DNA of 33,367 nt from Oscillospiraceae bacterium. GTDB taxonomy: Bacteria; Bacillota; Clostridia; Oscillospirales; Acutalibacteraceae. Under the pieces are notes generated by a model, which saw only the letters and a list, made by a program, of their open reading frames with translations, was not told where the DNA came from and did not search any database. The position numbers and the translations under genes were made by a program. Positions 9,007 through 16,706 of this stretch are shown here, in pieces. The stretch spans positions 1 to 33,367 of the forward strand of contig JAITDE010000087.1 of the NCBI GenBank assembly GCA_031282735.1, given 5' to 3'. How positions within the stretch are numbered: the stretch's first letter is position 1; every line of letters starts with the position of its first letter.

Positions 9007-9870
9007 TTAAATAAAGGCATGGCTTGTGATTTCGGCAATTTCCTGTGTCACCGCCGCCTGACGGGCCAAATTGTATTGCAAACGGAGCTTGACAAGCATC
9101 TCGTCGGCATTGCGCGTGGCGTTTTGCATGGCAATCATGCGGGAGGTGTGCTCGCTGGCGTAGGAATGCATGAGCGCACCGAACAGATAGGCAATCAAAA
9201 ATTGCGGCACAAGCTCGCGGAAAACTGCCGATTCGGACGGATGATATAGAATTTCATGCGGGGGTTCGGTTTCGTTGATATCCACAAAATCGCTCAGCCG
9301 CAAGGGCAGAATGCGGTGGCAGACGGGCACACCCGCCGCCCCGTTTTGGAACGGTGTGAATATCACAAAAACCTGATCCGTCTCTTCCGCGTCGTAGCGA
9401 TCCAAAATATCCATCACAATCTGCCGTGCGTTGTAAAGCGACGGATCTTGCGTCACACCACCCAGATGTTCATCCGGAATCATCCCTCGCGCGCGTAAAA
9501 ACGCCTCGCCCATCATGCCGATGGTGATCAGCGTCACATTTTCCTTGCCTTTCAGTTCGCGCAAAGCAAGCTGCAAAACGGCGTTGTTATATGCCCCCGC
9601 CATGCCTTTGTCGCCCGATATCACAAGATAGGTGTTGCGCGTTGTCTTGCGTTTTTCGAAGTATGGGTGCGATGCCAAATGCGGCGACAAGAGTAAATCT
9701 TTCATGACCGATTGCACTTGGTTCATGAACGTGCGGTTGTATTCCATTTTTGGGATCACCTTTTTTGCCCGTGCCGTCGCGACCAACTGCATGGCGTTGG
9801 TGATTTTGCGCGTTTCGTCCACCGCTAAAATGTGGTGACGGATTTCATTCGCTTTTTGCAGACGAGCCAC
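9007..9870 (-). CDS. atpG: F1Fo ATP synthase gamma subunit
   Basis: The central rotating shaft subunit, 287 residues. The N-terminal helix is recognisable as EIRHHILAVDETRKITNAMQLVATARAKK and the C-terminal helix as EHTSRMIAMQNATRNADEML, both hallmark gamma segments; SGDKGMAGAYN marks the central Rossmann-like domain. I use the GTG at 9870 as the start because it yields the usual lead to EIR; a TTG at 9876 is possible. The start lies 26 bases inside the end of atpA, so the two are translationally coupled. No strong ribosome site is visible, which fits coupling. Confidence 0.94.
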   Translation of the reverse strand: MARLQKANEIRHHILAVDETRKITNAMQLVATARAKKVIPKMEYNRTFMNQVQSVMKDLLLSPHLASHPYFEKRKTTRNTYLVISGDKGMAGAYNNAVLQLALRELKGKENVTLITIGMMGEAFLRARGMIPDEHLGGVTQDPSLYNARQIVMDILDRYDAEETDQVFVIFTPFQNGAAGVPVCHRILPLRLSDFVDINETEPPHEILYHPSESAVFRELVPQFLIAYLFGALMHSYASEHTSRMIAMQNATRNADEMLVKLRLQYNLARQAAVTQEIAEITSHAFI

Positions 9871-11362
9871 CCCCAAAAAAACGCTTGCAATAAGCGATCA
9901 GCATCTCGCGATCCGACGGCGACAATTTCCCCGACGCGTTGATTGCCTGCATCGTGCCCTCACAGTGTTCGCGCAAAAATCGGAGCATATCACCGCGTTT
10001 TTCGGTGATATCCTTCGGCGCGACGGTGTCGAACAAATCGGCGTCGAACGCGACGAGAACGGCGACTTGCTGGGCAAGGGACATCACGTCGTCCTGCCGC
10101 TGTTTGAGCAATTGCGTCAATCTCTCGCCGTGGCGCAGCATCTGTGCGGTCGATTGGTCGATATCCGCGCCGAATTGGGCGAAAATCGCCGTGTCGCGGT
10201 ATTGGGCGACATCGAGACGCAACGAACCCGACACATCTTTCATCGCCTTGTGCTGTGCGGCACGTCCCACGCGCGAAACCGAAAGACCCACGTTCACCGC
10301 GGGACGAATGCCAGCGTTGAACAGCTCGCTTTCAAGATATATTTGCCCATCCGTGATGGAAATGACGTTGGTTGGAATATAAGCCGAAATATCGCCCGCC
10401 ATTGTTTCAACGATTGGCAGAGCCGTGATTGATCCGCCGCCTTGCGCGTCGCTGAGCTTCGCGGCGCGTTCCAGCAAACGGCTGTGCAAATAAAACACAT
10501 CGCCCGGATAGGCCTCACGCCCGGAGGGTCGGCGCAAAAGCAGACTCATGGAGCGGTAAGCCGCCGCGTGTTTGCTCAAATCGTCATAGACGACAAGCAC
10601 ATCCTTGCCCTGCAACATAAAGTGCTCCGCAATGGCACAGCCCGCGTAGGGAGCCAAATATTGCAGGGAAGCATGGTCGTCCGCCGTCGCGGCGACGATC
10701 ACGCAACGCTCCATCGCGCCCGCGTTTTTGAGCGTATCGGCAATTTGTGCCACGGTCGATCCCTTTTGACCGATCGCGCAATAGACGCAATAGGTATTTT
10801 GTTCGGTCCGCTGGTTGATCATTGCCGCGAGGGCGATTGAAGTCTTGCCCGTTTGGCGGTCGCCGATGATCAATTCGCGCTGACCGCGCCCGATGGGGAT
10901 CATGCTGTCGATTGCCAGCAATCCCGTTGCAAGCGGCTGGTTGACGGGGGATCTGTCCATGATGGACGGCGCGGGGGATTCGATGGGGCGGAACTTGTCG
11001 CAACGCAATTCTCTGCCGTCGAGCGGCTGACCGATGGGATTGATGATGCGCCCCAAAAGGGAATCGCCGACGCCGATGTTCGCCACATGCCCCGTGCCGC
11101 GCACAAAACTGCCGCTTACGATTTCGGTCGCCCCCGAGAGCATCACCGCGCCGACGCCGTCTTCGCGCAAATCAAGCGCAAGCCCCAAGTGACCGCCGTC
11201 AAATTGCAGAACCTCGCCATAATGGCAGGTCGAAAGCCCGTCGATCTGCACGACGTCGTCCATAATCGAACGCACCGTGCCGTATTCGTCCACCCGCGGG
11301 CTGTAATCGAACGATTGGATGGATTGGCGCAAAGCGTCGCCAAACGCGGAAAACTGTGACAT
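9845..11362 (-). CDS. atpA: F1Fo ATP synthase alpha subunit
   Basis: A 505-residue alpha subunit with the non-catalytic nucleotide site GDRQTGKT (167-174), the segment LLRRPSGREAYPGDVFYLHSR, and VGLSVSRVGRAAQ in the C-terminal half that carries the conserved Ser-Arg finger. The N-terminal 25 residues, which in other species bind the delta N-terminal domain, are present although this operon's delta lacks that domain. A GGAGG lies ten bases upstream of the ATG, and only two bases separate it from atpH. Length is normal. Confidence 0.96.
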   Translation of the reverse strand: MSQFSAFGDALRQSIQSFDYSPRVDEYGTVRSIMDDVVQIDGLSTCHYGEVLQFDGGHLGLALDLREDGVGAVMLSGATEIVSGSFVRGTGHVANIGVGDSLLGRIINPIGQPLDGRELRCDKFRPIESPAPSIMDRSPVNQPLATGLLAIDSMIPIGRGQRELIIGDRQTGKTSIALAAMINQRTEQNTYCVYCAIGQKGSTVAQIADTLKNAGAMERCVIVAATADDHASLQYLAPYAGCAIAEHFMLQGKDVLVVYDDLSKHAAAYRSMSLLLRRPSGREAYPGDVFYLHSRLLERAAKLSDAQGGGSITALPIVETMAGDISAYIPTNVISITDGQIYLESELFNAGIRPAVNVGLSVSRVGRAAQHKAMKDVSGSLRLDVAQYRDTAIFAQFGADIDQSTAQMLRHGERLTQLLKQRQDDVMSLAQQVAVLVAFDADLFDTVAPKDITEKRGDMLRFLREHCEGTMQAINASGKLSPSDREMLIAYCKRFFGGGSSAKSE

Positions 11363-11364
11363 AC

Positions 11365-11601
11365 TCAGTTCCCCTCCATTTTGATTTTCGTTAGATTTTT
11401 TTTGAGTTCCGCCAACTGCGCCGCAAGGCTGATATCATATAATTTGCCGTCGATCAGTGCGACAAACCCGCCAACGAGCGAGGGGTCGAGCATCAGCTCA
11501 AATTTGATTTCTTGTTTGAGACGTGTCGAAAAAATCGTTTCGACATCCGCCAACTGTTTGGCATCCAAAACGGCGGCACTGCGCAGAATTGCATGACTCA
11601 T
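11365..11601 (-). CDS. atpH: F1Fo ATP synthase delta subunit, reduced to the C-terminal domain
   Basis: Identified by position between atpF and atpA and by the C-terminal delta/OSCP pattern DPSLVGGFVALIDGKLYDISLAAQLAELKKNL. The ATG at 11601 has GGAAAGGAG upstream and gives only 78 residues, against about 175-185 in most bacteria. An in-frame extension up to 11673 exists but overlaps atpF, lacks a ribosome site, and reads as charged low-complexity sequence, not delta domain. Only 40 bases separate it from atpF, so the N-terminal six-helix domain that normally binds alpha is absent and not simply frameshifted. The retained domain is the part that contacts the b-subunit peripheral stalk. Confidence 0.85.
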   Translation of the reverse strand: MSHAILRSAAVLDAKQLADVETIFSTRLKQEIKFELMLDPSLVGGFVALIDGKLYDISLAAQLAELKKNLTKIKMEGN

Positions 11602-11641
11602 GTTTTCGACACTCCTTTCCGGCGGTGCTTCCATGCTTGCT

Positions 11642-12154
11642 TCAATCTTTTTCTCCTTGCGCAAGCGCCGCAAAATAGGATTCCGTCAGCTTCAGCGCGT
11701 CTTCGTGGCACACCTCGCGCCGCAAAATCTGTTGGGCGATGGCGACGGAGATGTCCACAACATCGCCTTGCACGTTGGCAAGAGCCTTGCTGTGTTCCTG
11801 CGCGGCCGCTTCGCGCGCTTTGCGCAACAACGCCGCACTTTCCTCCAGTGCGCTGTCTTTCATGGATTTTGCCGCCTCGTTCGCCGCGGCGGTGATTTCC
11901 ACCGCGCGTTCGCGGGCGGTTTCTTCGGCGGCGGCAATACGGTTTTCATATTCCGTACGCAAACGCTCCGCTTGCTGTTGCGCCTCTTCGGCTTCCGTCA
12001 GCGAAGCGTCGAGCCGTGCCTTGCGTTCCGCCATGAACTTACGCACGGGCTTATAAAGCAATTGCCGCAATATCACGAACAGAATAATCATGTTCAGAAT
12101 ATGCAACGGGATATCTTCCAAATGCAAATTGAGTTGCTCCAACATCGGTTCCAC
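11642..12154 (-). CDS. atpF: F1Fo ATP synthase b subunit
   Basis: A 170-residue peripheral-stalk subunit. Residues about 17-34 are the single membrane helix (HILNMIILFVILRQLLYKPV), followed by a long Ala/Glu/Arg-rich coiled coil (AEEAQQQAERLRTEYENRIAAAEETARERA) and a C-terminal segment binding delta. It may start at GTG 12154 (AAGGA seven bases upstream) or at ATG 12145 (GAGGTGG six bases upstream); both are plausible. It begins nine bases after atpE. Length and layout are normal, so the peripheral stalk itself is not shortened although delta is. Confidence 0.93.
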   Translation of the reverse strand: MEPMLEQLNLHLEDIPLHILNMIILFVILRQLLYKPVRKFMAERKARLDASLTEAEEAQQQAERLRTEYENRIAAAEETARERAVEITAAANEAAKSMKDSALEESAALLRKAREAAAQEHSKALANVQGDVVDISVAIAQQILRREVCHEDALKLTESYFAALAQGEKD

Positions 12155-12163
12155 CTCAGTTCC

Positions 12164-12385
12164 TTAGGACTTGACAAAAAGAATAATGAGCGCGGTCAGC
12201 AATCCGTAAATTGCCGTGGATTCCGTGAGCGCAAGCCCAAGCAGAAAAATGGAGTTGATTTTGCCCGACGCTTCGGGTTGACGCGCCACGGCCTCCGCCG
12301 CCCGCCCTGTGGCAAGCCCCATGCCCAGCCCCGCGCCCGCGCATGCAATCATGCAAATGGCCGCGCCGATAACCGCTAAATTCAT
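12164..12385 (-). CDS. atpE: F1Fo ATP synthase c subunit (ion-carrying ring)
   Basis: A 73-residue hairpin of two membrane helices joined by the polar loop ARQPEASGKI. The ion-binding carboxylate is E55 in LALTESTAIY, with S56, T57 and Y60 beside it. These match the residues around the essential Glu of Na+-type rings such as Ilyobacter tartaricus. The first-helix Gln of Na+ rings is replaced by Met (M22 in GLGMGLATG). Ion specificity is therefore undecided from sequence. The ATG at 12385 has AAGGAGCG ten bases upstream; an upstream ATG in frame at 12412 overlaps atpB and is less likely. The gene is 19 bases after atpB. Confidence 0.95.
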   Translation of the reverse strand: MNLAVIGAAICMIACAGAGLGMGLATGRAAEAVARQPEASGKINSIFLLGLALTESTAIYGLLTALIILFVKS

Positions 12386-12404
12386 CTGAAAACGCTCCTT
12401 TTGA

Positions 12405-13406
12405 TTAATCAATTTCTTCCGCCGTCGCTTCCTCTATGTAGGACAGCGTCAGCGTCACAAAAATAAATGCTTGGATCAATGGGTGAAAAACGTTGAAAAA
12501 CAAACCCGCAACACTTGGAATCCCCACGGCCGCGCTCCCCAAAGCATAATAGAGCAAATCGATAATGATCATCCCGCCGAACATGTTGCCGAACAAACGG
12601 CATGTGAGCGAAAGCGGTACGACCAAATCCGACAAAATACGGAACGGAAACGCGATCGTGCCGGGTTTTAGAAAACTCTTCGCGTATAATTTTATTTTTA
12701 CGCCGAACGAGGTGCCGCCGGGTATGTCGGGCGAGCGGACGTTTGCCATGCTTTTGATCCGTCCCGTAAGCCCCTTGCGTTTGAATCCGTAGTAGTTGAT
12801 GAGAAAAAACGTGATCAGCGAAAGGCCGAGCGTCATTGTGATATCCGCCGTGGGCGCGTGAAGCCCCAAAAGTTCCGTGAACGCGCTTGCCACCAGCAAA
12901 AACGAAAGGCTGAAAATGTACGCGCCGAACGACAAACTCGTGCGATCCAACTTCGTACCTACGTATTGATCAAGCTTTTCGATCGCGATCTCCAAGAGCA
13001 ACTGGATACCCTTTGGGCGGTTCTGCATATGTTTGAGAGCGGTGAAACGGATGATGAGCGACGCCGCCAAAACGATCGCGATAATCGCCCATGTGGTGAG
13101 CACCGTGTGGCTGATCGTCAGCCATTCCAACCCGAAGAGCGGGTGCGTGCGTTCGGGGACAATCGAAACCCCAAAGGTTTTTTCACCCTGCGGCGCACTG
13201 TGCGCGGAGAGCATCGAAATACCCTTGACCGCAAACAGCCACGCGCCCAAAAAGAGCGAAAACAAAGCGAGGCGTTTGAGGCGTTTTTGCTTTTTTGTGC
13301 ACGTTCCCTGCGCGGAAATCGTTTTGCCGATGCGTCTGCGCCCCAAAAAGCCGCCCAAAGCCATCAGAAAACCAAGCGCCAATATCAAAAAATCGTATTT
13401 GTCCAT
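12405..13406 (-). CDS. atpB: F1Fo ATP synthase a subunit with extended N-terminus
   Basis: The stator ion-channel subunit. The essential Arg is about R270 in LSLTCRLFGNMFGG, and the last helix has HPLIQAFIFVTLTLSYI. The protein is 333 residues, roughly 80-100 longer than common bacterial a subunits. The extra length is N-terminal: a hydrophobic helix at about 7-20, a basic linker with RRRIGK and KKQKRLKR, and a second hydrophobic helix at about 46-62, followed by a loop, all before the canonical first helix at SHTVLTTWAIIAIVLAASLII. I chose the ATG at 13406; a TTG at 13421 is possible. It follows the atpI-like gene by less than 30 bases. Confidence 0.94.
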   Translation of the reverse strand: MDKYDFLILALGFLMALGGFLGRRRIGKTISAQGTCTKKQKRLKRLALFSLFLGAWLFAVKGISMLSAHSAPQGEKTFGVSIVPERTHPLFGLEWLTISHTVLTTWAIIAIVLAASLIIRFTALKHMQNRPKGIQLLLEIAIEKLDQYVGTKLDRTSLSFGAYIFSLSFLLVASAFTELLGLHAPTADITMTLGLSLITFFLINYYGFKRKGLTGRIKSMANVRSPDIPGGTSFGVKIKLYAKSFLKPGTIAFPFRILSDLVVPLSLTCRLFGNMFGGMIIIDLLYYALGSAAVGIPSVAGLFFNVFHPLIQAFIFVTLTLSYIEEATAEEID

Positions 13407-13433
13407 ACTGTCGTAGTCCAATCAACCCAAAAG

Positions 13434-13685
13434 CTATTTTTTTATGACGATACGCAAAATTGCCAACAAAACCAATGTGCCCGCCGCAGCGCAACCCACC
13501 CAAGGCAAAAGCGTCGGGCGCAGGAACGCGCACAGCAACAACGCCAGAACAGGGCACGCTATCCCCGCGAGCATCCGCAACACGCCGCGCAGCTTGCCGT
13601 CCAAAATCGCGCCGACGGCGGCACGAAGCCATAAAAAGTTCGCAACGCCCGCAATCGAGCCAACAAAGACCGCAATGATCCGCAT
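13434..13685 (-). CDS. Small membrane protein in the AtpI position
   Basis: An 83-residue, strongly hydrophobic protein with three likely membrane helices and a basic C-terminus (RIVIKK). It is the first gene of the atp operon, directly after the promoter and just before atpB. This is the place of atpI, whose product helps assemble the c-ring in several bacteria. Sequence similarity to AtpI cannot be judged from so short and hydrophobic a chain, so the assignment rests on context. The ATG at 13685 has GGAGAG about ten bases upstream; upstream in-frame codons extend past the promoter and are discarded. Confidence 0.6.
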   Translation of the reverse strand: MRIIAVFVGSIAGVANFLWLRAAVGAILDGKLRGVLRMLAGIACPVLALLLCAFLRPTLLPWVGCAAAGTLVLLAILRIVIKK

Positions 13686-13713
13686 TTGTATTACTCTCCA
13701 CAAATATTCTGTT

Positions 13714-13742
13714 ATTATATACCTTTCACCCCGAAAAAGCAA
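13714..13742 (-). promoter_or_regulatory. Promoter of the atp operon
   Basis: On the minus strand, TTGCTT (13737-13742) and a perfect TATAAT (13714-13719) are spaced by 17 bases. Transcription would start near 13706, about 20 bases before the first ATG at 13685. It is the only good promoter upstream of the nine-gene operon. Confidence 0.75.
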
Positions 13743-13827
13743 CGGCATGTTTCGCCAAAGATTATTCGTTAAATTATGAAATTTTTGTGAATGATTCGTG
13801 TATCTTTGTTCCACGCCTATGCGCCGC

Positions 13828-13855
13828 TTGACTTTTTACAAAAATCGTGTATACT
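13828..13855 (+). promoter_or_regulatory. Promoter of greA (and probably the lysS operon)
   Basis: TTGACT (13828-13833) and TATACT (13850-13855) with a 16-base spacer, followed by the greA ATG about 65 bases downstream. An inverted repeat overlaps the -10 box (next entry). Confidence 0.7.
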
Positions 13856-13875
13856 GTATGGTAGTAAATACAGTA
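13852..13875. promoter_or_regulatory. Operator-like inverted repeat over the greA -10 and start site
   Basis: TACTGTAT (13852-13859) and ATACAGTA (13868-13875) form a perfect 8-bp inverted repeat around an 8-base centre. It covers the -10 box and the expected transcription start, the usual place for a repressor site. One half-site, ATACAGTA, recurs at 14433-14440 upstream of lysS. No regulator is identified. Confidence 0.5.
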
Positions 13876-13921
13876 GTGAAACGGCAAGATTCCCCAATCA
13901 CTTTTGAAAGAAGAATGTATA

Positions 13922-14401
13922 ATGGCTACGAATAACCAAAATTTGCTCACTGCCGAGGGCTACCGCAAACTCCAGGAAGAACTGGAGGATTTGCGCACGA
14001 CCGGGCGCGAACGGATCGCTGAAAAAATCAAAGAAGCCCGTTCGTTTGGCGACTTGAGTGAAAACGCCGAATACGACGAAGCCATGAATGAACAGGCGAT
14101 CATGGAAGCGAAAATCGCCCGTTTGGAAGAAGAGCTGAAAAGCGCGAAGATTTTGGACACGGAAGAGCTGCGCACCGATGTGGTTGCGATCGGTTCTTAT
14201 ATTACGGTGCTTGACCAAACGTACAACGAAGAGCTGACGCTGCAAATCATCGGCAAATCCCAAGCGAATCCCGAGGAAAACCGCATCAGCGACGAATCCC
14301 CCGTGGGAAAAGCACTGTTGGGGCATGCCGTTGGCGACATTGCGGAAGTCAAAACCCCGGGCGGCATCGTTACGCTTCAAATTAAGAAGATTTCAAATTG
14401 A
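13922..14401 (+). CDS. greA: Transcription elongation factor GreA
   Basis: A 159-residue GreA, the normal length. The N-terminal coiled coil that enters the RNA polymerase secondary channel contains the acidic tip GDLSENAEYDEA, with the two catalytic acidic residues needed to stimulate cleavage of backtracked RNA. The C-terminal FKBP-like domain ends VGDIAEVKTPGG. The ATG at 13922 aligns with standard GreA starts; an upstream ATG at 13904 would add six residues and is less likely. lysS follows after 83 bases, a gene neighbour seen in many Firmicutes. Confidence 0.95.
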   Translation: MATNNQNLLTAEGYRKLQEELEDLRTTGRERIAEKIKEARSFGDLSENAEYDEAMNEQAIMEAKIARLEEELKSAKILDTEELRTDVVAIGSYITVLDQTYNEELTLQIIGKSQANPEENRISDESPVGKALLGHAVGDIAEVKTPGGIVTLQIKKISN

Positions 14402-14484
14402 GAAAATTTCAAAATAATCATATATAGGTTGAATACAGTAGCCGTCTATCTGTTGCTATATAAAAGGGAAAGTGGAGTGTTTTT

Positions 14485-15972
14485 GTGCCGGAAGAGACAG
14501 AACAAGCGCAAGCGACCGAAGATTTGAACCAATTGCGTCTTATCCGTCTGCAAAAATTGCAGGCGTTGCAAGTAGCGGGCAATGACCCGTTCACCGCAAC
14601 CACCGCAACGCAAACGCATCAAACAACGCAAATTACAGCCAACTACGAAACCTTGGAGGGGCGGGAAGTGACGCTCTGCGGGCGGCTAATGTCGCGGCGT
14701 GATATGGGCAAAGCGAATTTTATCAACATCGCCGACCGTGACGGGCGTTTGCAAGTCTATGTCCGCGTGGACGATATCGGTGAAAATGACTTTGCGGAGT
14801 TTAAAAAATGGGATATCGGCGACTGGCTTGAAGTGCGCGGGATTGTGTTCCGTACACGCCGGGGGGAGATTTCGGTGCACGCCTATGCCGTGCGTCTGCT
14901 TTCAAAATCCCTGTTGCCTCTGCCCGAAAAATTCCATGGGCTAACGGATACCGACACACGATATCGCCGCCGCTATTTGGATTTGATCATGAATCAAGAT
15001 GTGCGCGTCACGTTCCAACAGCGCAGTGCGATTTATCGCGCCATACGCGGCTATTTGGACGATCGGCATTTTTTGGAAGTCGACACGCCTACGCTCGTGC
15101 ATAACGCGGGTGGGGCTGCCGCACGCCCGTTCACAACGCATCACAACGCGCTGAGCGAAGACTTGTTCCTGCGGATTTCGCTGGAACTCTACCTCAAACG
15201 GCTGATCGTCGGCGGACTTGAGCGCGTCTATGAATTGGGCAAATGTTTCCGTAACGAGGGCGTTGACGCTTTCCACAGCCCTGAGTTCACTTTGCTGGAA
15301 ATTTATCAGGCATACACCGACTATCGCGGCATGATGGATTTGACGGAGGGGCTTTTTCGCTGTGTGGCGCAAACGGTGCTGGGCACGATGACCGTGACGA
15401 CCGAATGCGCTGAACTGGATTTTTCCAGCCCATTTGCCCGCGTTTCGATGCTTGATGCCGTCAAGCAAGCAACGGGCATCGACTTTGAGGGAATCAATCT
15501 TGAGGAAGCGATCGCGCTGGCAGAAGAGCGCGGACTTGAAGTTCCCAAACGGTTTGCGAAAGGCGATATCCTCAATTTGTTTTTTGAGGAATACGTCGAA
15601 CACACACTTATTCAGCCCACATTCGTGATCGACTATCCCGTGGAGGTTTCGCCGCTCACAAAGCGCAAGCCATCCAACCGGAATTATGTGGAACGGTTTG
15701 AATTGTTCGTGCAGGGGCGCGAATACGCCAACGCCTATTCGGAACTAAACGACCCCATTGACCAACGGCAGCGGTTTGAGGCGCAGGAATTGCTTTTTGC
15801 CCAAGGCGACGAAGAAGCACAGCACACCGACGAAGATTTTTTGTTGGCATTGGAATACGGCATGCCGCCAACGGGAGGCATTGGCATCGGCATTGACCGT
15901 TTGGTGATGCTGATTACGGGGAGTCGTACCATCCGGGACGTGCAACTCTTTCCCACCATGAAAACGCTATGA
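14485..15972 (+). CDS. lysS: Lysyl-tRNA synthetase, class II
   Basis: A 495-residue class II enzyme that charges tRNA-Lys. The anticodon-binding OB fold is at about 60-165 (VTLCGRLMSRRDMGKANF). Class II motif 2 is CFRNEGVDAFHSPEFTLLE and motif 3 is GIGIGIDRLVMLITG near the C-terminus. Full length is typical. Translation starts at GTG 14485 with GGAG eight bases upstream. The stop overlaps the ATG of the next glycosyltransferase (ATGA at 15969-15972), so this housekeeping gene heads a coupled operon with cell-surface genes. ATACAGTA at 14433-14440 upstream matches half of the greA inverted repeat. Confidence 0.96.
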   Translation: MPEETEQAQATEDLNQLRLIRLQKLQALQVAGNDPFTATTATQTHQTTQITANYETLEGREVTLCGRLMSRRDMGKANFINIADRDGRLQVYVRVDDIGENDFAEFKKWDIGDWLEVRGIVFRTRRGEISVHAYAVRLLSKSLLPLPEKFHGLTDTDTRYRRRYLDLIMNQDVRVTFQQRSAIYRAIRGYLDDRHFLEVDTPTLVHNAGGAAARPFTTHHNALSEDLFLRISLELYLKRLIVGGLERVYELGKCFRNEGVDAFHSPEFTLLEIYQAYTDYRGMMDLTEGLFRCVAQTVLGTMTVTTECAELDFSSPFARVSMLDAVKQATGIDFEGINLEEAIALAEERGLEVPKRFAKGDILNLFFEEYVEHTLIQPTFVIDYPVEVSPLTKRKPSNRNYVERFELFVQGREYANAYSELNDPIDQRQRFEAQELLFAQGDEEAQHTDEDFLLALEYGMPPTGGIGIGIDRLVMLITGSRTIRDVQLFPTMKTL

Positions 15973-16697
15973 GGATATCAATTGTCTTGCCCGCCTACAA
16001 TGGTGAACGCTTTTTGGCGGAACAAATCGCCTCTATTGTTCCTCAGATGCTTCCCGGCGACGAACTGCTGATTTCGGACGATTCGCCTGAGGATAACCTC
16101 GAAACAAGGCGTATCGCCCAATCGTTCGCGGAACATGATTCGCGTGTGCGCTGTTTTGAAGGTCCGCGCAAAGGCGTACAGCGCAATGTGGAGTTCCTGT
16201 TATCCCAAGCGGCGCGTGAATTGGTTGTCCTCAGCGACCAAGACGACGTGTGGCTACCGAACAAGCTGCAACGTCTGCGCGATGTCTTTGCGGCGCACCC
16301 CGATATCACCCTGCTTGTGCACGACGCAAAAACGACCGACGCCGCGTTGAATATTGTGCAACCCTCTTATTTTGATGTGCGCGGCGTGCGGCGCGGCAAT
16401 CCGCCGAAGGTTTGCGGCAATATCCTGCGCAATCGATTCATCGGTTGTTGCATGGCGTTCCGGCGCACCCTTTTGACGGACGCGTTGCCGTTCCCCGCCA
16501 ACATCCCCATGCACGACCAGTGGTTGGGCATTGTCGCCCTCAAAAAAGGCATGGTGCAGTGGTTGCATGAGCCTTTGTTACTCTATCGGCGGCATGAAGA
16601 TGCACAAACACATCCCAAAGCCTCCCTGCGCCAGCAATTGCAGTGGCGACGCGGGATTTTGCGCAGTGTATTTCCATGGGAAAAAAGAAAGAATTGA
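15969..16697 (+). CDS. Glycosyltransferase family 2
   Basis: A 242-residue GT-A fold enzyme without membrane segments. MRISIVLPAYNGERFLAEQIASI is the standard nucleotide-sugar-binding start, ELLISDDSPED gives the first acidic motif, and LSDQDDVWLPNKL carries the metal-binding DxD in the DQDD form typical of rhamnosyl- and related transferases of surface polysaccharides. A late Asp in MHDQWLG is the likely catalytic base. It probably adds a sugar to a lipid-linked glycan in the cytoplasm. The start overlaps the lysS stop by four bases. Together with the next two genes it forms a small polysaccharide assembly and export group. Confidence 0.85.
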   Translation: MRISIVLPAYNGERFLAEQIASIVPQMLPGDELLISDDSPEDNLETRRIAQSFAEHDSRVRCFEGPRKGVQRNVEFLLSQAARELVVLSDQDDVWLPNKLQRLRDVFAAHPDITLLVHDAKTTDAALNIVQPSYFDVRGVRRGNPPKVCGNILRNRFIGCCMAFRRTLLTDALPFPANIPMHDQWLGIVALKKGMVQWLHEPLLLYRRHEDAQTHPKASLRQQLQWRRGILRSVFPWEKRKN

Positions 16698-16706
16698 GCG
16701 ATGTGA

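Noticed and set aside
14402..14484. Riboswitch or T-box upstream of lysS
   Set aside because: The 83-base leader is too short for a T-box, lacks a visible T-box sequence and antiterminator pair, and shows no strong fold by eye.
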